Below, one piece after another: positions 9,221 to 17,472 of a stretch of DNA of 64,000 bases. How positions within the stretch are numbered: position 1 is the first letter of the stretch; every line of letters starts with the position of its first letter. Origin of the DNA: DASSUW01 sp963774155. GTDB lineage: Bacteria > Actinomycetota > Thermoleophilia > Solirubrobacterales > Solirubrobacteraceae. Position numbers and translations under genes: made by a program. The notes below the pieces were generated by a model. That model was given only the letters and a program-made list of their open reading frames with translations, was not told the origin of the DNA and did not search any database. The stretch lies in contig CAVZDW010000002.1 of assembly GCA_963774155.1 (NCBI GenBank), positions 1 through 64,000 of the forward strand, written 5' to 3'.

Positions 9221-9382
9221 ATGGCAACATCGGAGCGCGGCAACGGCGGGATCACCGTCGGCGGGGTGATCGTCATCGTCGGCATTGTCGTGATGATCGT
9301 CTGGAGCATTCTGATCGGACTGATCATCACCCTGATCGGCCTCATCGCCTTCGGCGGTTTCGCGCGAGGCAAGTGGTACTGA
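9221..9382 (+). CDS. small two-segment membrane protein, 53 aa
   Basis: An ATG at 9221 follows GGAGGAG by a typical spacing and gives a 53-residue protein ending at TGA 9382. After a short polar start (MATSERGNGG) nearly the whole length is hydrophobic: ITVGGVIVIVGIVVMIVW and then LIGLIITLIGLIAFGGF, with a basic tail ARGKWY. It is probably an integral membrane peptide with two helices. I do not recognise a named family. The strong ribosome-binding site and clean membrane profile support it being real. Confidence 0.6.
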   Translation: MATSERGNGGITVGGVIVIVGIVVMIVWSILIGLIITLIGLIAFGGFARGKWY

Positions 9383-9422
9383 TCGCCGCCCTCCGCTCAC
9401 GCTGACGAGACCTTCCGGAGCT

Positions 9423-9574
9423 AGCTACGCGTCGCAGCTCTATCTGCGGTCGCGCTTCACGATCTCAGGCACCGGGGCTGGTCCACGACTCGATCTCGAG
9501 GTACTCGGCCAGCAACCGCCGATCGACGTGATCGAACTGACCGACGGCTACTACGTCCTCGACGGGCGCCACTC
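9423..9574 (+). pseudogene. fragment resembling a ParB-like/hypothetical protein segment
   Basis: This frame reads QLYLRSRFTISGTG and then LGQQPPIDVIELTDGYYVLDGRH. That pattern (PPI.V.....YYV.DGRH) resembles the ParB-like nuclease fold seen in small actinobacterial proteins. It has no start and stops soon after running into the aquaporin fragment. I regard it as a truncated gene piece. Family assignment is weak. Confidence 0.35.
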
Positions 9575-9820
9575 ATGTTCGGACCAGTGTCCGCCGTGAG
9601 CATCGCAGCCAGCCACCGTGCGAGCCCCGCGCACGTTTTCGCCGAGGTCGTGGCCACCTTCGGCCTGCTGCTGCTCATCTTCGCACTGGTCCGCAGCGGG
9701 CGCGCCGCGAGTGCAGCGGCCGCCGTCGGTGCCTATATCGGCGCCGCGTACGGGTTCACCAGCTCCACCAGCTTCGCTAACCCCGCGATCACCGTCGGCC
9801 GGATGTTCTCGGACGCCTTC
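9575..9820 (+). pseudogene. C-terminal fragment of an aquaporin/MIP channel
   Basis: The frame reads HVFAEVVATFGLLLLIFALV, then GAYIGAAYGFTSSTSFANPA and ITVGRMFSDAF. The FANPA is the second NPA box of MIP channels, and GAYIGAAY...TSSTSFANPA is the pattern I know from aquaporin-like proteins in actinobacterial arsenic operons. The first three membrane segments and first NPA box are missing, and the similarity stops at about 9820, where another fragment begins. The ATG at 9575 is unlikely to be a true start. It suggests that the arsenic cluster at 16-18 kb once included or sat near an arsenite channel gene. Confidence 0.6.
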
Positions 9821-9822
9821 AC

Positions 9823-9927
9823 CAGCAGCTGTACACCGACGTCGGACCCACCGTCGCGGCCGACGTCGTCGTGCCGTACGACAACGCGGCCGCGAAGTAC
9901 GGCCTGCGCTCCGCACGCCGCTCCTGA
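9823..9927 (+). pseudogene. C-terminal fragment of an unidentified protein, possibly a P-loop kinase
   Basis: Immediately after the aquaporin piece the +1 frame reads QQLYTDVGPTVAADVVVPYD and ends in GLRSARRS followed by TGA. The LY...P...AD.VV.YDN ending is reminiscent of uridine-kinase-like nucleoside kinases. Only about 35 residues remain, so the identification is tentative. Confidence 0.3.
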
Positions 9928-10333
9928 CCCGCCGCCAGGCAGCGAGAGAGAGCGGCTAGACGGGACTCGCCGAACACCGTGTACGCCTCACTCGCACGCC
10001 AAAGGGAATCTGACAACGCGCTGCTGCTTCCATGCGATCTAGCAGCGCACGACACAGCTCAGTCCGCGCATGCCCAGCTCGTGCTTCTCGGGGCATGAAA
10101 CTGCTCTCTGAAGGCCCGAGTCTTGTCCGGCGGCCGGGTTAGGTTCGTCGGACTGGGACTAGGGGCTTTCTGGGAGAACGCAGGCTGGGCAGGCCGGTTT
10201 GGACGATGGGCTCAGAGCCCGGGCTTTTCAGTGGCCGCCCCTGCGACTTGCCCGGTTGCGCTGCGAGCGCGGATCCGTCGATGTCGTTTGCCCACCGGTT
10301 CTCCTGCTCGATCGACGACGGCGAGGAGGGGAC
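9928..10333 (+). other. non-coding left flank of the IS110 transposase
   Basis: No credible gene is present in about 400 bp. In the IS110 family the non-coding end upstream of the transposase carries the promoter and, as established for IS621, a structured bridge RNA. A perfect small hairpin GGGCT-CAG-AGCCC lies at 10208-10220, followed by GGGCTTTT, and the region has further GC-rich pairing potential. The exact element boundary cannot be seen without a target-site or family comparison. Confidence 0.35.
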
Positions 10334-11606
10334 GTGAGGGCGGTGGCGCTGGATGTGCATCGCGACTTTTTGCGAGGTCGCGATCGTCGATGGTGGCCGG
10401 GTGCGCTCGGCCGGTCGGATCGCGGCCCGACCCGAGGCGCTGGAGCTGTTCGCGCGCAGCCTCGATGTGCGTGATCGGGTGGCGCTTGAGGTGACCGGCA
10501 ACGCATGGGAGATCGCTCGGATCATCGAGCCGCACGTGGCGCGCGTGATCGTCGTCTCGCCGAGCGACACCGGGATCCGGCAGGCGAGGGCAAAGACCGA
10601 CCGTCTCGACGCGCGGGCGTTGGCGAAGCTGCTGTGGGCGGGTCAGCTCGACGGGGTGTGGACGCCGGATGAGCGGATCCGCGCGATGCGCCGGCGACTC
10701 GGGCGCCGGTCACAGCTCGTGCGTGCGCGCTCGCGCGCGAAGAACGAGATCCACGCGGTGCTGATGCGCTGCCTGAAGGACCGCCCGCCGGCGTCGGATC
10801 TGTTCGGCGTCAAGGGGCGCCGCTGGCTGGCCGAGCAGCAACTCCCCCTCACGCGAGCGCGAGACCGTCGACTCGGCGATGCGCCAGGTCGAGTTCCTCG
10901 ACACGGAGATCGCCGAAGTCGAGCGGCTGATCGCCGCCGAGGCGCTGGGCTGGTCCGGATGTCACGCGGCTGATGACCGTCCCCGGCGTCAACGTGATCG
11001 TCGCGGCGACATTCATCGCCGCCGTCGGCGACATCCGCCGCTTCCCCGACCGGCGCAAGCTGACCGCCTACCTCGGCCTGGACCCGCGCGTCCGCCAGTC
11101 CGGCGCCGGGCTCGCGAGCGCACGGCCACATCTCCAAGCAAGGCTCGACCAGCGCCCGGCACGCGCTCGTCGAGGCGTGCTGGTCGACGGTCCGCCAGCC
11201 CGGCCCGATCGCCGGCTTCTATCAACGCATCAAGGCACGCCGCGGCCACTCGATCGCGATCGTCGCCTCAGCGCGAAAGCTCGCGTGTCTGTTCTGGTGC
11301 CTGCTCACTCGCGGCGAGGACTACGCGTTCGCGCAGCCATCGCTGACCAAGAAGAAGATGCGCCGCCTCGAGCTGCAGGCCGGCGCCCCGCGCCGGCAGG
11401 GCGGCCACGGCATCTGGTCGACCAACGACGCGATGCGCCAAGCCGAACGCGAGCTTGCGCTCCAAGCCCAGCGCGCCTACGAACGCACGATCAACGACCG
11501 CCAAGCGAGCAAGGTGGGTGCGGGCGCGACACCGGGCCGCGCATCGCATGGCTCGTCAAGCGAGCACGTCGCGCGGCAGACCACAGGCCCAAAGTCTGCG
11601 CTTTGA
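10334..11606 (+). pseudogene. IS110-family (DEDD) transposase, four frameshifts
   Basis: The reconstructed product is a full-length IS110 transposase of about 420 residues. It has the N-terminal DEDD RuvC-like domain: LDVHRDFCEVAI, VALEVTGNAWEI and KTDRLDARALAKLL. The C-terminal Transposase_20 domain has MTVPGVNVIVAATFIAAVGD, and GHISKQGSTSARHALVEA contains the likely catalytic Ser. To read it the frame must skip one base at four places: the T5 run near 10369, the C5 run near 10845, GGTCC near 10953 and GCGCACGG near 11120. All four have the same polarity. The start is GTG 10334. The 250 bp after the gene (to 11856) shows no gene. As written the sequence cannot make an active transposase. Confidence 0.8.
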
Positions 11607-11856
11607 CTCGTCGTCGCCCGCGCCCACCAGAACTCTTCCACGACAGGCGGCGATCGAGCAAGCCGACTTGACTTTCATCCGTCGTCCGAGGGAGCAGTGA
11701 GCCGCGGGTCGCGCAGCGGGCCGGAGACTGCCGGTTTCGTCGAAAGCCAGCAGCGCGGGACCGCTTGACGAAGGCGTCGTGTCGCGGCAAGCGGGGCGCG
11801 GCGCGCGCGCAGCCTCTCCCGCTGGGCGTTGAGCCCGCGCGACGGATCCCCGAGAT

Positions 11857-14800
11857 TCAGCGAGGCGTCACGCCAGGGCGGACGGCGAAGGCGATCGCCT
11901 GTTCGAAGCTCATCTCGGCGCCTGCTGCCTGCGCCTCGCTCCAGCGCCTCGTGTTGTGACGCGCGCGTGCGGGCGCAAAGAAGTGCTCTTCGAGCTCGGC
12001 CGCGACTTCGGCATCGGTGCACATGCCGCGCGCGGTCGCCGCGCCTTGCAGACGTGCGGCGCGGTCTGGGTCGCCCCGACGGGCCGCGATCGCCGCCAGG
12101 CCGGTCAGGCCCTCTGCGCCCACCCAGAACACGTGCTTCCGGCACAGTCGGAGCTGCTCGTCAAACGCGCTGCGTGCCCGGTCGAGGTCGCCGGTGAAGA
12201 GCGCCGCAATGCCCAAGTTGCCCCACACGAAGGCCAGCAGCAGCGGATCTCCAAGCTCACGCGCGAGCGGGAGCGCCCGGTCGAGCAATGGACGCGCTCG
12301 CTCTGGGGTGCCTGCCTTGATCGCGTTGTGGGCGGCGCTGGAGTACAGCCCCACGAGGTAGCGCGAGCTGCCGATCTTGCGTAGCGCCGTCGCCGCCTGC
12401 TCGAGGTCCGCCGCTCCCTGTTCCAGCGGGACCGCTAGCGCACGTTCCGTCAGCGCGAGCGCCGCGAGCCGGTCGTCGCCGGCTTGGCTTGCGCAGCTCA
12501 GCGCTTCCTCCGCCAGCGCCCGCCGTCGCTGCTGGGGCAAGCTCTCGGCCATTTCAATGCCGGCGAGGACAAGCAGGGCGTCGGCGATACCTGCGGGATC
12601 CCCCACCTGCCGGGACAGGTCAAGCGCCTCGGCAGCTTTGGCCTTCGCTTCCCTCATCAAGCCGTGCGCGTCATAGGCGGCTCCCTTGGACTGCAGGAGA
12701 AGCCCTTGTGCTCGCCGAGCGCGAGCGCGTTCGGGGAGCGGCGCGGCGTCGCCTGCCGCGTCCAGGGACGCCTCGATCCACACCAGGCCCTCGTCCGGCA
12801 TGTTGCGGATTTCCCAGAACTTGGACAGCAGACCGGCGAGGCGCAGGGCCAACCCCGGGTCGCCGTGTCGCAGGCTCCAGTCGAGCGCCGCCCGGAGGTT
12901 GTGGACCTCGGCGTCGAGCCGCGGCAGCCACCGCGCCTCTCCACGGGTGAACAGTTCGGGCTCGGCGCGCTCGGCGAGGGCGAGGTAGTGCCGGCAGTGG
13001 CGCTCATGTGTCTGCGGCGCGTCCGCTTCGGCGTCGAGCCGCTCGCGGGCGTACTCGCGCACGGTTTCGAGCATCAGCAGGCGGGCGTCTGGGCTGGAGC
13101 CGTGACGGCGCAACAGCAGCTGCTTGTCCACCAGTCCGTGCAGCGCATCGAGTTCGCCGCCCGTGACCGCTTGGGCGGCCTCGATCGTGGCCCCACCGGC
13201 GAAGACGGCGAAGCGGGCGAAGGCGTCGGCCTCCGGCGCACTCAGGAGGCGGTGGCTCCAATCGATCGTGGCGCGCAGAGTGCGCTGGCGGTCGGGCGCG
13301 TCGCGTGGCCCGCCGCTCAGGACGTCGAGCGTCTGGGCCAGCCGGGTGTTCAGCTCCTCGGCGTCGAGCACTGTCGTGCGCGCGGCCGCCAGCTCGATCG
13401 CGAGCGGCAGCCCGTCGAGACGGCGACAGATCTCGGCGATAGCGCCGGCGTTGTCCATGCTCAGCTCGAACAGTCGGTCGTGGCTGCGCGCGCGCTCGAG
13501 GAACAACGCGCCGGCCGCGGCCTCCTCGACCGCCGCCGGCTCGCCCTCCGCTGGCACCGGTAGCGGGGCCACCGCGTAACGGTGCTCCGCCCGCAGTCGC
13601 AGACCCTCGCGGCTGGTCGCCAGCACCTTCAGCGCCGGGCAGGCGGCCAGGAGATCGCTCACCAGGGACGCCGCCGCGAGCAGATGCTCGAAGTTGTCGA
13701 GCACGAGCAGACCACGCTTGGGGGCGAGGGAGCGCTCCAGAGCCGCCCTGGGGGTCTCGCCCCGTAGCGAGGTAACGCCGACGGCCTGCGCGATCGCGAT
13801 CGGCACATGCTCCGCCTGTGCCGTGGCGGCGAGCGAGACAAGCCAGGCGCCGTCGGGGAGTTCGGGCTCGAGCTCGCGCGCCACCTCGAGCGCCAGCCGC
13901 GTCTTGCCCACGCCGCCGGGGCCGGTGAGCGTCGCAAGACGAATGTCGGCGCGACGGAGCAGCCCCGCCACGGCGTCGCGGTCACCGTCGCGGCCAATCG
14001 TGCGCGTCGGCGGCTCCGGCAGCCGGCTCGTGGGCCTGGCCGGCGGCGCCCGCGAGGCGACATCGTGCGCGTCGCCCTCCGGCCGCAGCTCGACCGTGTC
14101 CACCGCCGGCGTCGCGAGCGTCGGGTCCTGCGCCAGTATGGCCCGCTCGAGCTCTCGGAGCCGCTCGCCCGGCTCGATCCCCAGCTCCTCGACCAGAGTC
14201 CTGCGGGCGTCCTGGTAGGCCTGCAGCGCGTCCGCTTGGCGTTCCGAGCGGTAGAGGGCGAGCATCAGCTGCGCCCGCAGACCCTCTCGGTAGGGGTGCT
14301 CGCCGATCAGAGCCTCGAGCTGCCCCACCACCTCGGCATGACGCCCGAGCGCCAGCTTCGCCTCGATCAGCCGCTCCAGCGCGGCGACCCGCAGGTCATC
14401 GAGACGGGCGACCTCCCGCTGCGCGAAGGGCTCGTAGGCGAGCTCGGGCAGGGGCGCGCCGCGCCAGAGCGACAGCGCTTCGTCGAGCATCGAGAGGGCG
14501 CGCTCCGGGTAGCCGCCGGCCAGCTCGCTTCGCCCCTCGGCCACGAGCCGCTCGAAGCGGTGCGAGTCGAGGCGCTCGGGATCGAGCGTCAGCTCGTAGC
14601 CGCGCTCGCGCGTCACGACCACGTTGGCCGAGCCGTTGCCCGCCTCTCCCGCCAGCGCCTTGCGCAGGCGGGAGATCTGCATCTGCACCGTCTTGGCGGC
14701 GTTGGCGGGTGGACGCTCGCCCCAAAGGTCGTCGATCAGACGGTCCGTGCTGAGCGTCTCGTTGACGTGCAGCAGGAGCAACGCCAACAACGCCCGCTGC

Positions 14801-14871
14801 TTGCTTCCGCCGAGCGTGATCGCGCGGCTCTCATCGAGGACCTCGAGCGGGCCGAGAATGCGGAAGTCCAT
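11857..14871 (-). CDS. AfsR/SARP-like regulator: winged helix, BTAD, NB-ARC ATPase and TPR repeats
   Basis: A 1004-residue one-component regulator. Residues 1-95 form an OmpR-type DNA-binding domain (MDFRILGPLEVL, TVQMQISRLRKAL). About 100-245 is the BTAD, with ALSLWRGAPLPELAYEPFAQ and LGIEPGERLRELERAIL. A proline-rich linker leads to a P-loop ATPase with TLTGPGGVGKTRLALEVA (Walker A), LLVLDNFEHLL (Walker B) and LPLAIELAAAR (GLPL box). The C-terminal third is TPR-like helical repeats. Such proteins activate secondary-metabolite or stress genes when the STAND ATPase binds a ligand. The ATG at 14871 is well supported. It is divergent from the small repeat protein at 15062. Its target is unknown. 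Confidence 0.88.
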   Translation of the reverse strand: MDFRILGPLEVLDESRAITLGGSKQRALLALLLLHVNETLSTDRLIDDLWGERPPANAAKTVQMQISRLRKALAGEAGNGSANVVVTRERGYELTLDPERLDSHRFERLVAEGRSELAGGYPERALSMLDEALSLWRGAPLPELAYEPFAQREVARLDDLRVAALERLIEAKLALGRHAEVVGQLEALIGEHPYREGLRAQLMLALYRSERQADALQAYQDARRTLVEELGIEPGERLRELERAILAQDPTLATPAVDTVELRPEGDAHDVASRAPPARPTSRLPEPPTRTIGRDGDRDAVAGLLRRADIRLATLTGPGGVGKTRLALEVARELEPELPDGAWLVSLAATAQAEHVPIAIAQAVGVTSLRGETPRAALERSLAPKRGLLVLDNFEHLLAAASLVSDLLAACPALKVLATSREGLRLRAEHRYAVAPLPVPAEGEPAAVEEAAAGALFLERARSHDRLFELSMDNAGAIAEICRRLDGLPLAIELAAARTTVLDAEELNTRLAQTLDVLSGGPRDAPDRQRTLRATIDWSHRLLSAPEADAFARFAVFAGGATIEAAQAVTGGELDALHGLVDKQLLLRRHGSSPDARLLMLETVREYARERLDAEADAPQTHERHCRHYLALAERAEPELFTRGEARWLPRLDAEVHNLRAALDWSLRHGDPGLALRLAGLLSKFWEIRNMPDEGLVWIEASLDAAGDAAPLPERARARRAQGLLLQSKGAAYDAHGLMREAKAKAAEALDLSRQVGDPAGIADALLVLAGIEMAESLPQQRRRALAEEALSCASQAGDDRLAALALTERALAVPLEQGAADLEQAATALRKIGSSRYLVGLYSSAAHNAIKAGTPERARPLLDRALPLARELGDPLLLAFVWGNLGIAALFTGDLDRARSAFDEQLRLCRKHVFWVGAEGLTGLAAIAARRGDPDRAARLQGAATARGMCTDAEVAAELEEHFFAPARARHNTRRWSEAQAAGAEMSFEQAIAFAVRPGVTPR

Positions 14872-15061
14872 GCCAGTGGGGACGCAGGCGGGTTGAACCC
14901 AACGTACAGCAGCGCGTGGCCCTCGCCAAACGGCCGTTGCCGCCCCGTTACCGCGCTGTGGCCGAAGTGCAACCGCTCCCCCGCATGATCGCCACCGATG
15001 TCGATCTCCGCAAACACCACCGGGCACGCCGCCGAGGCGGCCGCCCGACAAGGAGGCAGCC

Positions 15062-15458
15062 ATGGGCAACGCAATCCCCGCACAGCACCCCGCAGTCGTT
15101 CTCCGCGTCCCACTACAGGCAGCTGCGCGCGCTGCTCGCCATCGCGATGATCGCCGTCGTCGGCCTCACGGCCGCGGTCGTGATCCTCGCCACCAACGAC
15201 GACCGTGACACCGGCGCCAGCTCCGCAACGCAGGTGATCGCGCCTACCCCGACGGGCAGCACCCGCTACGACGGCGGCCCCGAGGAAGGCAGCCGCGGCG
15301 TCGTCCCGGCCCAGCCTCCCGGCACCCGCTACGACGGCGGCCCCGAGGAAGGCAGCCGCGGCGTCGTCCCGGCCCAGCCTCCCGGCACCCGCTACGACGG
15401 CGGCCCCGAGGAAGGCAGCCGCGGCGTCGTCCCGGCCGAGCCTCCGAGCCCTCGCTAG
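15062..15458 (+). CDS. small membrane-anchored protein with RYDGGPEEG tandem repeats (frameshift at the start codon)
   Basis: AGGAGG lies 6 bp before an ATG at 15062. Read directly, that ATG enters a wrong frame; skipping one G of ATGGG gives MATQSPHSTPQSFSASHYRQ followed by a single transmembrane helix, LLAIAMIAVVGLTAAVVILA, and an outside tail. The tail holds three perfect 21-residue repeats containing TRYDGGPEEGSRGVV. This N-terminal pattern plus RYDGGPEEG tail resembles small proteins I recall from Solirubrobacterales. Function is unknown. A strong hairpin terminator follows at 15497. The length would be about 131 residues after correction. Confidence 0.6.
15261..15449 (+). repeat. three direct repeats of 63 bp inside a coding sequence
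   Basis: Units at 15261-15323, 15324-15386 and 15387-15449 are identical or nearly so, each encoding TRYDGGPEEGSRGVVPA(Q/E)PP plus one residue. The last unit differs near its end. The identity at DNA level points to recent tandem duplication or copy-number change. Confidence 0.85.
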
Positions 15459-15496
15459 GACGGCGCCCGGCCGCTGGCTCTTCACGCCACGCGAAC

Positions 15497-15528
15497 GCGA
15501 ACGGGCCCCTCGAGAGGGGCCCGTTCGC
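15497..15528 (+). terminator. strong hairpin, probable transcription terminator
   Basis: GCGAACGGGCCCCT-CGAG-AGGGGCCCGTTCGC is a perfect 14-bp stem with a 4-base loop, 38 bp after the stop of the repeat protein. There is no long T run, as is usual in GC-rich actinobacteria. Confidence 0.7.
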
Positions 15529-15733
15529 TGTGCAGCGCCAAGCGTAAGCAGCCCGGGAAGCGAACTCGCACGGCGGCGTGCCGTCGGGTCCGCTGCCGCT
15601 CCGCAGCGCACAGCGCGCATGCCGAGGACGAGCCCCGCTCCTCCCTTGTGGAAGAGCAGCAGCCGCGCCACGGCTGCCGCCTGCATGCATCGCGGCAGTG
15701 CCATGTGGCCGGTCCCGGCTCGTGGTAGCGCAA

Positions 15734-15860
15734 TCAGGACCTCGAGATGTCCCGCTCGGAATCCTGCCAGTGACGTGGTGCCAGGTAGCTGGCCGTGGTC
15801 TCGGGTCGGCTGTGCGCCAGCGCGTCCACGAGTACGCGCCGTGTGCCGCGCGTGGGTTCG
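15734..15860 (-). pseudogene. C-terminal fragment of a tyrosine recombinase
   Basis: One minus-strand frame reads RVLVDALAHSRPETTASYLAP and ends DSERDISRS at a TGA (15734-15736). LAHSRPETTASYL is the box around the catalytic Tyr of tyrosine recombinases (usual form LGHSS..TT..YL). No arm or Arg-containing core can be read upstream. The rest of the 15529-16140 interval has no gene I can support, though a short hydrophobic frame ending FAYASVLMALALLAFIRVRG (stop at 16132, plus strand) looks like another gene end. Confidence 0.45.
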
Positions 15861-16140
15861 CTCGGAGCGATCTCGGCTCGCAAGCTGGCGGACTCGACAC
15901 CGCTTCCTCCCACGCGAGTTCATCGAGAGAGCACCACCCGGCGCGGCGACCCGTCGGTACAGCACGGCTACGCGATAGCCGCGTACGCCGCCCAAGGCAT
16001 GACATCTCGCGCCGCGTTCGTGTTCGCGCGCGACGGCCGCTCTACACGATCGCGTCACCCGCCGCCGCGTTCGCCTACGCCTCCGTGCTCATGGCGCTCG
16101 CGCTGCTGGCGTTCATCCGCGTCCGCGGCTGAGGTAGTGG

Positions 16141-17046
16141 CTACGTCGGCTTGCGGGCGCGGATGATGGCCGAGCCGGCGTGCTGGTGGACGCGGTGTGT
16201 CTCCGTGATCTCGATGTCGGTGAGTCCCGCGTCGGTGAGGTGACGGGTGTACTCGTCGGCTGTGAGGGCGCCGGCGACGCAGCCGACGTACTGGGCAAAG
16301 TCGGAGCGGGTTGCGTCGTCCATGCCGGGATCGGCGATGACGTCCGAGACCGCGAATCGGCCGCCGGGCTTGAGGACCCGCGCCGTCTCCCGCAGGACCC
16401 GCGGCTTGTCGGTGGAGAGGTTGATGACGCAGTTCGAGAGCACGACGTCGACGGTCTCGGCTGGGAGCGGGATCTCCTCGATGTGGCCCTTGAGCCAATG
16501 CACGTTCTCGACGCCGGCCTTCGCCTGGTTCGCCTTGGCGAGTGCGAGCATCTCGTCGGTCATGTCGAGTCCGTACGCGACGCCGGTGGGCCCGACACGG
16601 CGTGCGGAGAGCAGCACGTCGATCCCGCCGCCGGCCCCGAGGTCGAGCACGGTCTCGCCCGCGCGCAGCTCGGCCATCGCGGTCGGATTGCCGCAGCCCA
16701 GTGACGCGAGGAGCGCAGTGTCGGGCAGCTGGTCGCGCTCGCCGTCGGCGTACAGCCCGGCCCCGAAGAGCTCGACGTGCTCGTCGGTGATCACCGCGGC
16801 GTCCGGGTCGCAGCAGCCGGCGGCCGCGGTCGGGTCCGTGGTCGCCAACGCGGCGGCGGCGTAGCGTTCGCGGACGGCCTCGCGCAGGTCCTCGGCCGGA
16901 GCCGGCTGGCCGGCCGAGCAGCCGCACGTGCCGCCGGTCGCGCAGCACGCGTCCTTCTCGCTCGGCTCGCAACACGTGGCCTGGACGGCGGGGGCGCAAC
17001 AGCCGGAGGCGGAGGCGTCGGTTTCCGGGGCGCTCAGCTCAGCCAT
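16141..17046 (-). CDS. arsM: arsenite S-adenosylmethionine methyltransferase ArsM
   Basis: A 301-residue SAM-dependent methyltransferase that methylates As(III) to methyl- and dimethylarsenicals. It has the SAM motif VLDLGAGGGIDVLLSARRVG and the conserved cysteine segments SNCVINLS and YVGCVAGAL. The N-terminal 50 residues are unusually Cys-rich (GCCAP, TCCEP, ACCATGGTCGC), giving extra potential arsenite ligands beyond the family core; another Cys pair lies in AAGCCDPDAAV. Its ATG overlaps the arsR stop by 13 bp, so the two are one transcript. The product would detoxify arsenite in the cytoplasm. Confidence 0.92.
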   Translation of the reverse strand: MAELSAPETDASASGCCAPAVQATCCEPSEKDACCATGGTCGCSAGQPAPAEDLREAVRERYAAAALATTDPTAAAGCCDPDAAVITDEHVELFGAGLYADGERDQLPDTALLASLGCGNPTAMAELRAGETVLDLGAGGGIDVLLSARRVGPTGVAYGLDMTDEMLALAKANQAKAGVENVHWLKGHIEEIPLPAETVDVVLSNCVINLSTDKPRVLRETARVLKPGGRFAVSDVIADPGMDDATRSDFAQYVGCVAGALTADEYTRHLTDAGLTDIEITETHRVHQHAGSAIIRARKPT

Positions 17047-17387
17047 GCGGTCAGCTCCTCGAGGGCGTCAGGGATCACGTAGTAGTAGGCCCAGAGCCCG
17101 CGCCGCTCGGAGTCCACGATGCCGGCGTCGCGGAGTTTCTTGAGGTGGTGCGAGAGGGTGGGCTGGGAGATATCGAACAGCGGGACGAGCTCGCACACGC
17201 AGACCTTGCCTGCGTGCTTGCGCAGCACGTCGACGAGCTGGAGGCGGACGGGGTCGCCGAGCGCCTTGGCGACGACCGCCATCCGGGCCGCGTGCTCGCG
17301 CTCGACGTCGGGGTAGACGACCGGCTCGCAGCACGGCTCGCCCGCGGGCCGCTTGGTCTTGGGGGCAAGTTCCAGATCGATTGCCAT
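17034..17387 (-). CDS. arsR: ArsR-family arsenic-responsive repressor
   Basis: A 117-residue winged-helix repressor. It has the ELCVCDL-type metal box as VCVCELVPLFDISQ (Cys63 and Cys65), the recognition helix QPTLSHHLKKLRDAGIV, and an additional GEPCCEP pair near the N-terminus (Cys19, Cys20). As(III) binding to these thiols should release DNA. The gene is divergent from arsC, with AT-rich repeats at its own start, and overlaps arsM downstream. Confidence 0.92.
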   Translation of the reverse strand: MAIDLELAPKTKRPAGEPCCEPVVYPDVEREHAARMAVVAKALGDPVRLQLVDVLRKHAGKVCVCELVPLFDISQPTLSHHLKKLRDAGIVDSERRGLWAYYYVIPDALEELTAWLS

Positions 17388-17407
17388 CTATCTACATCTA
17401 TCGATTG
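17376..17407. promoter_or_regulatory. probable ArsR operator/promoter
   Basis: Two direct copies of ATCGATTG (17376-17383 and 17400-17407) and two copies of CATCTAT (17385-17391 and 17395-17401) form an AT-rich island at the arsR start codon, facing arsC. ArsR-type operators typically contain ATC...GAT-like half sites of this composition. The site would control both arsR-arsM and the arsC operon. Confidence 0.6.
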
Positions 17408-17472
17408 AAGTGGCGCTTGTCAATAGGTACGATGCCGCGGACCGCAGACCGGCTACGTAAGAGGAGCTGAGA

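Noticed and set aside
15261..15449. Regular direct repeats considered as a CRISPR array
   Set aside because: The 63-bp units are contiguous, lack variable spacers, preserve the reading frame and encode a repeated peptide; no cas genes are present.
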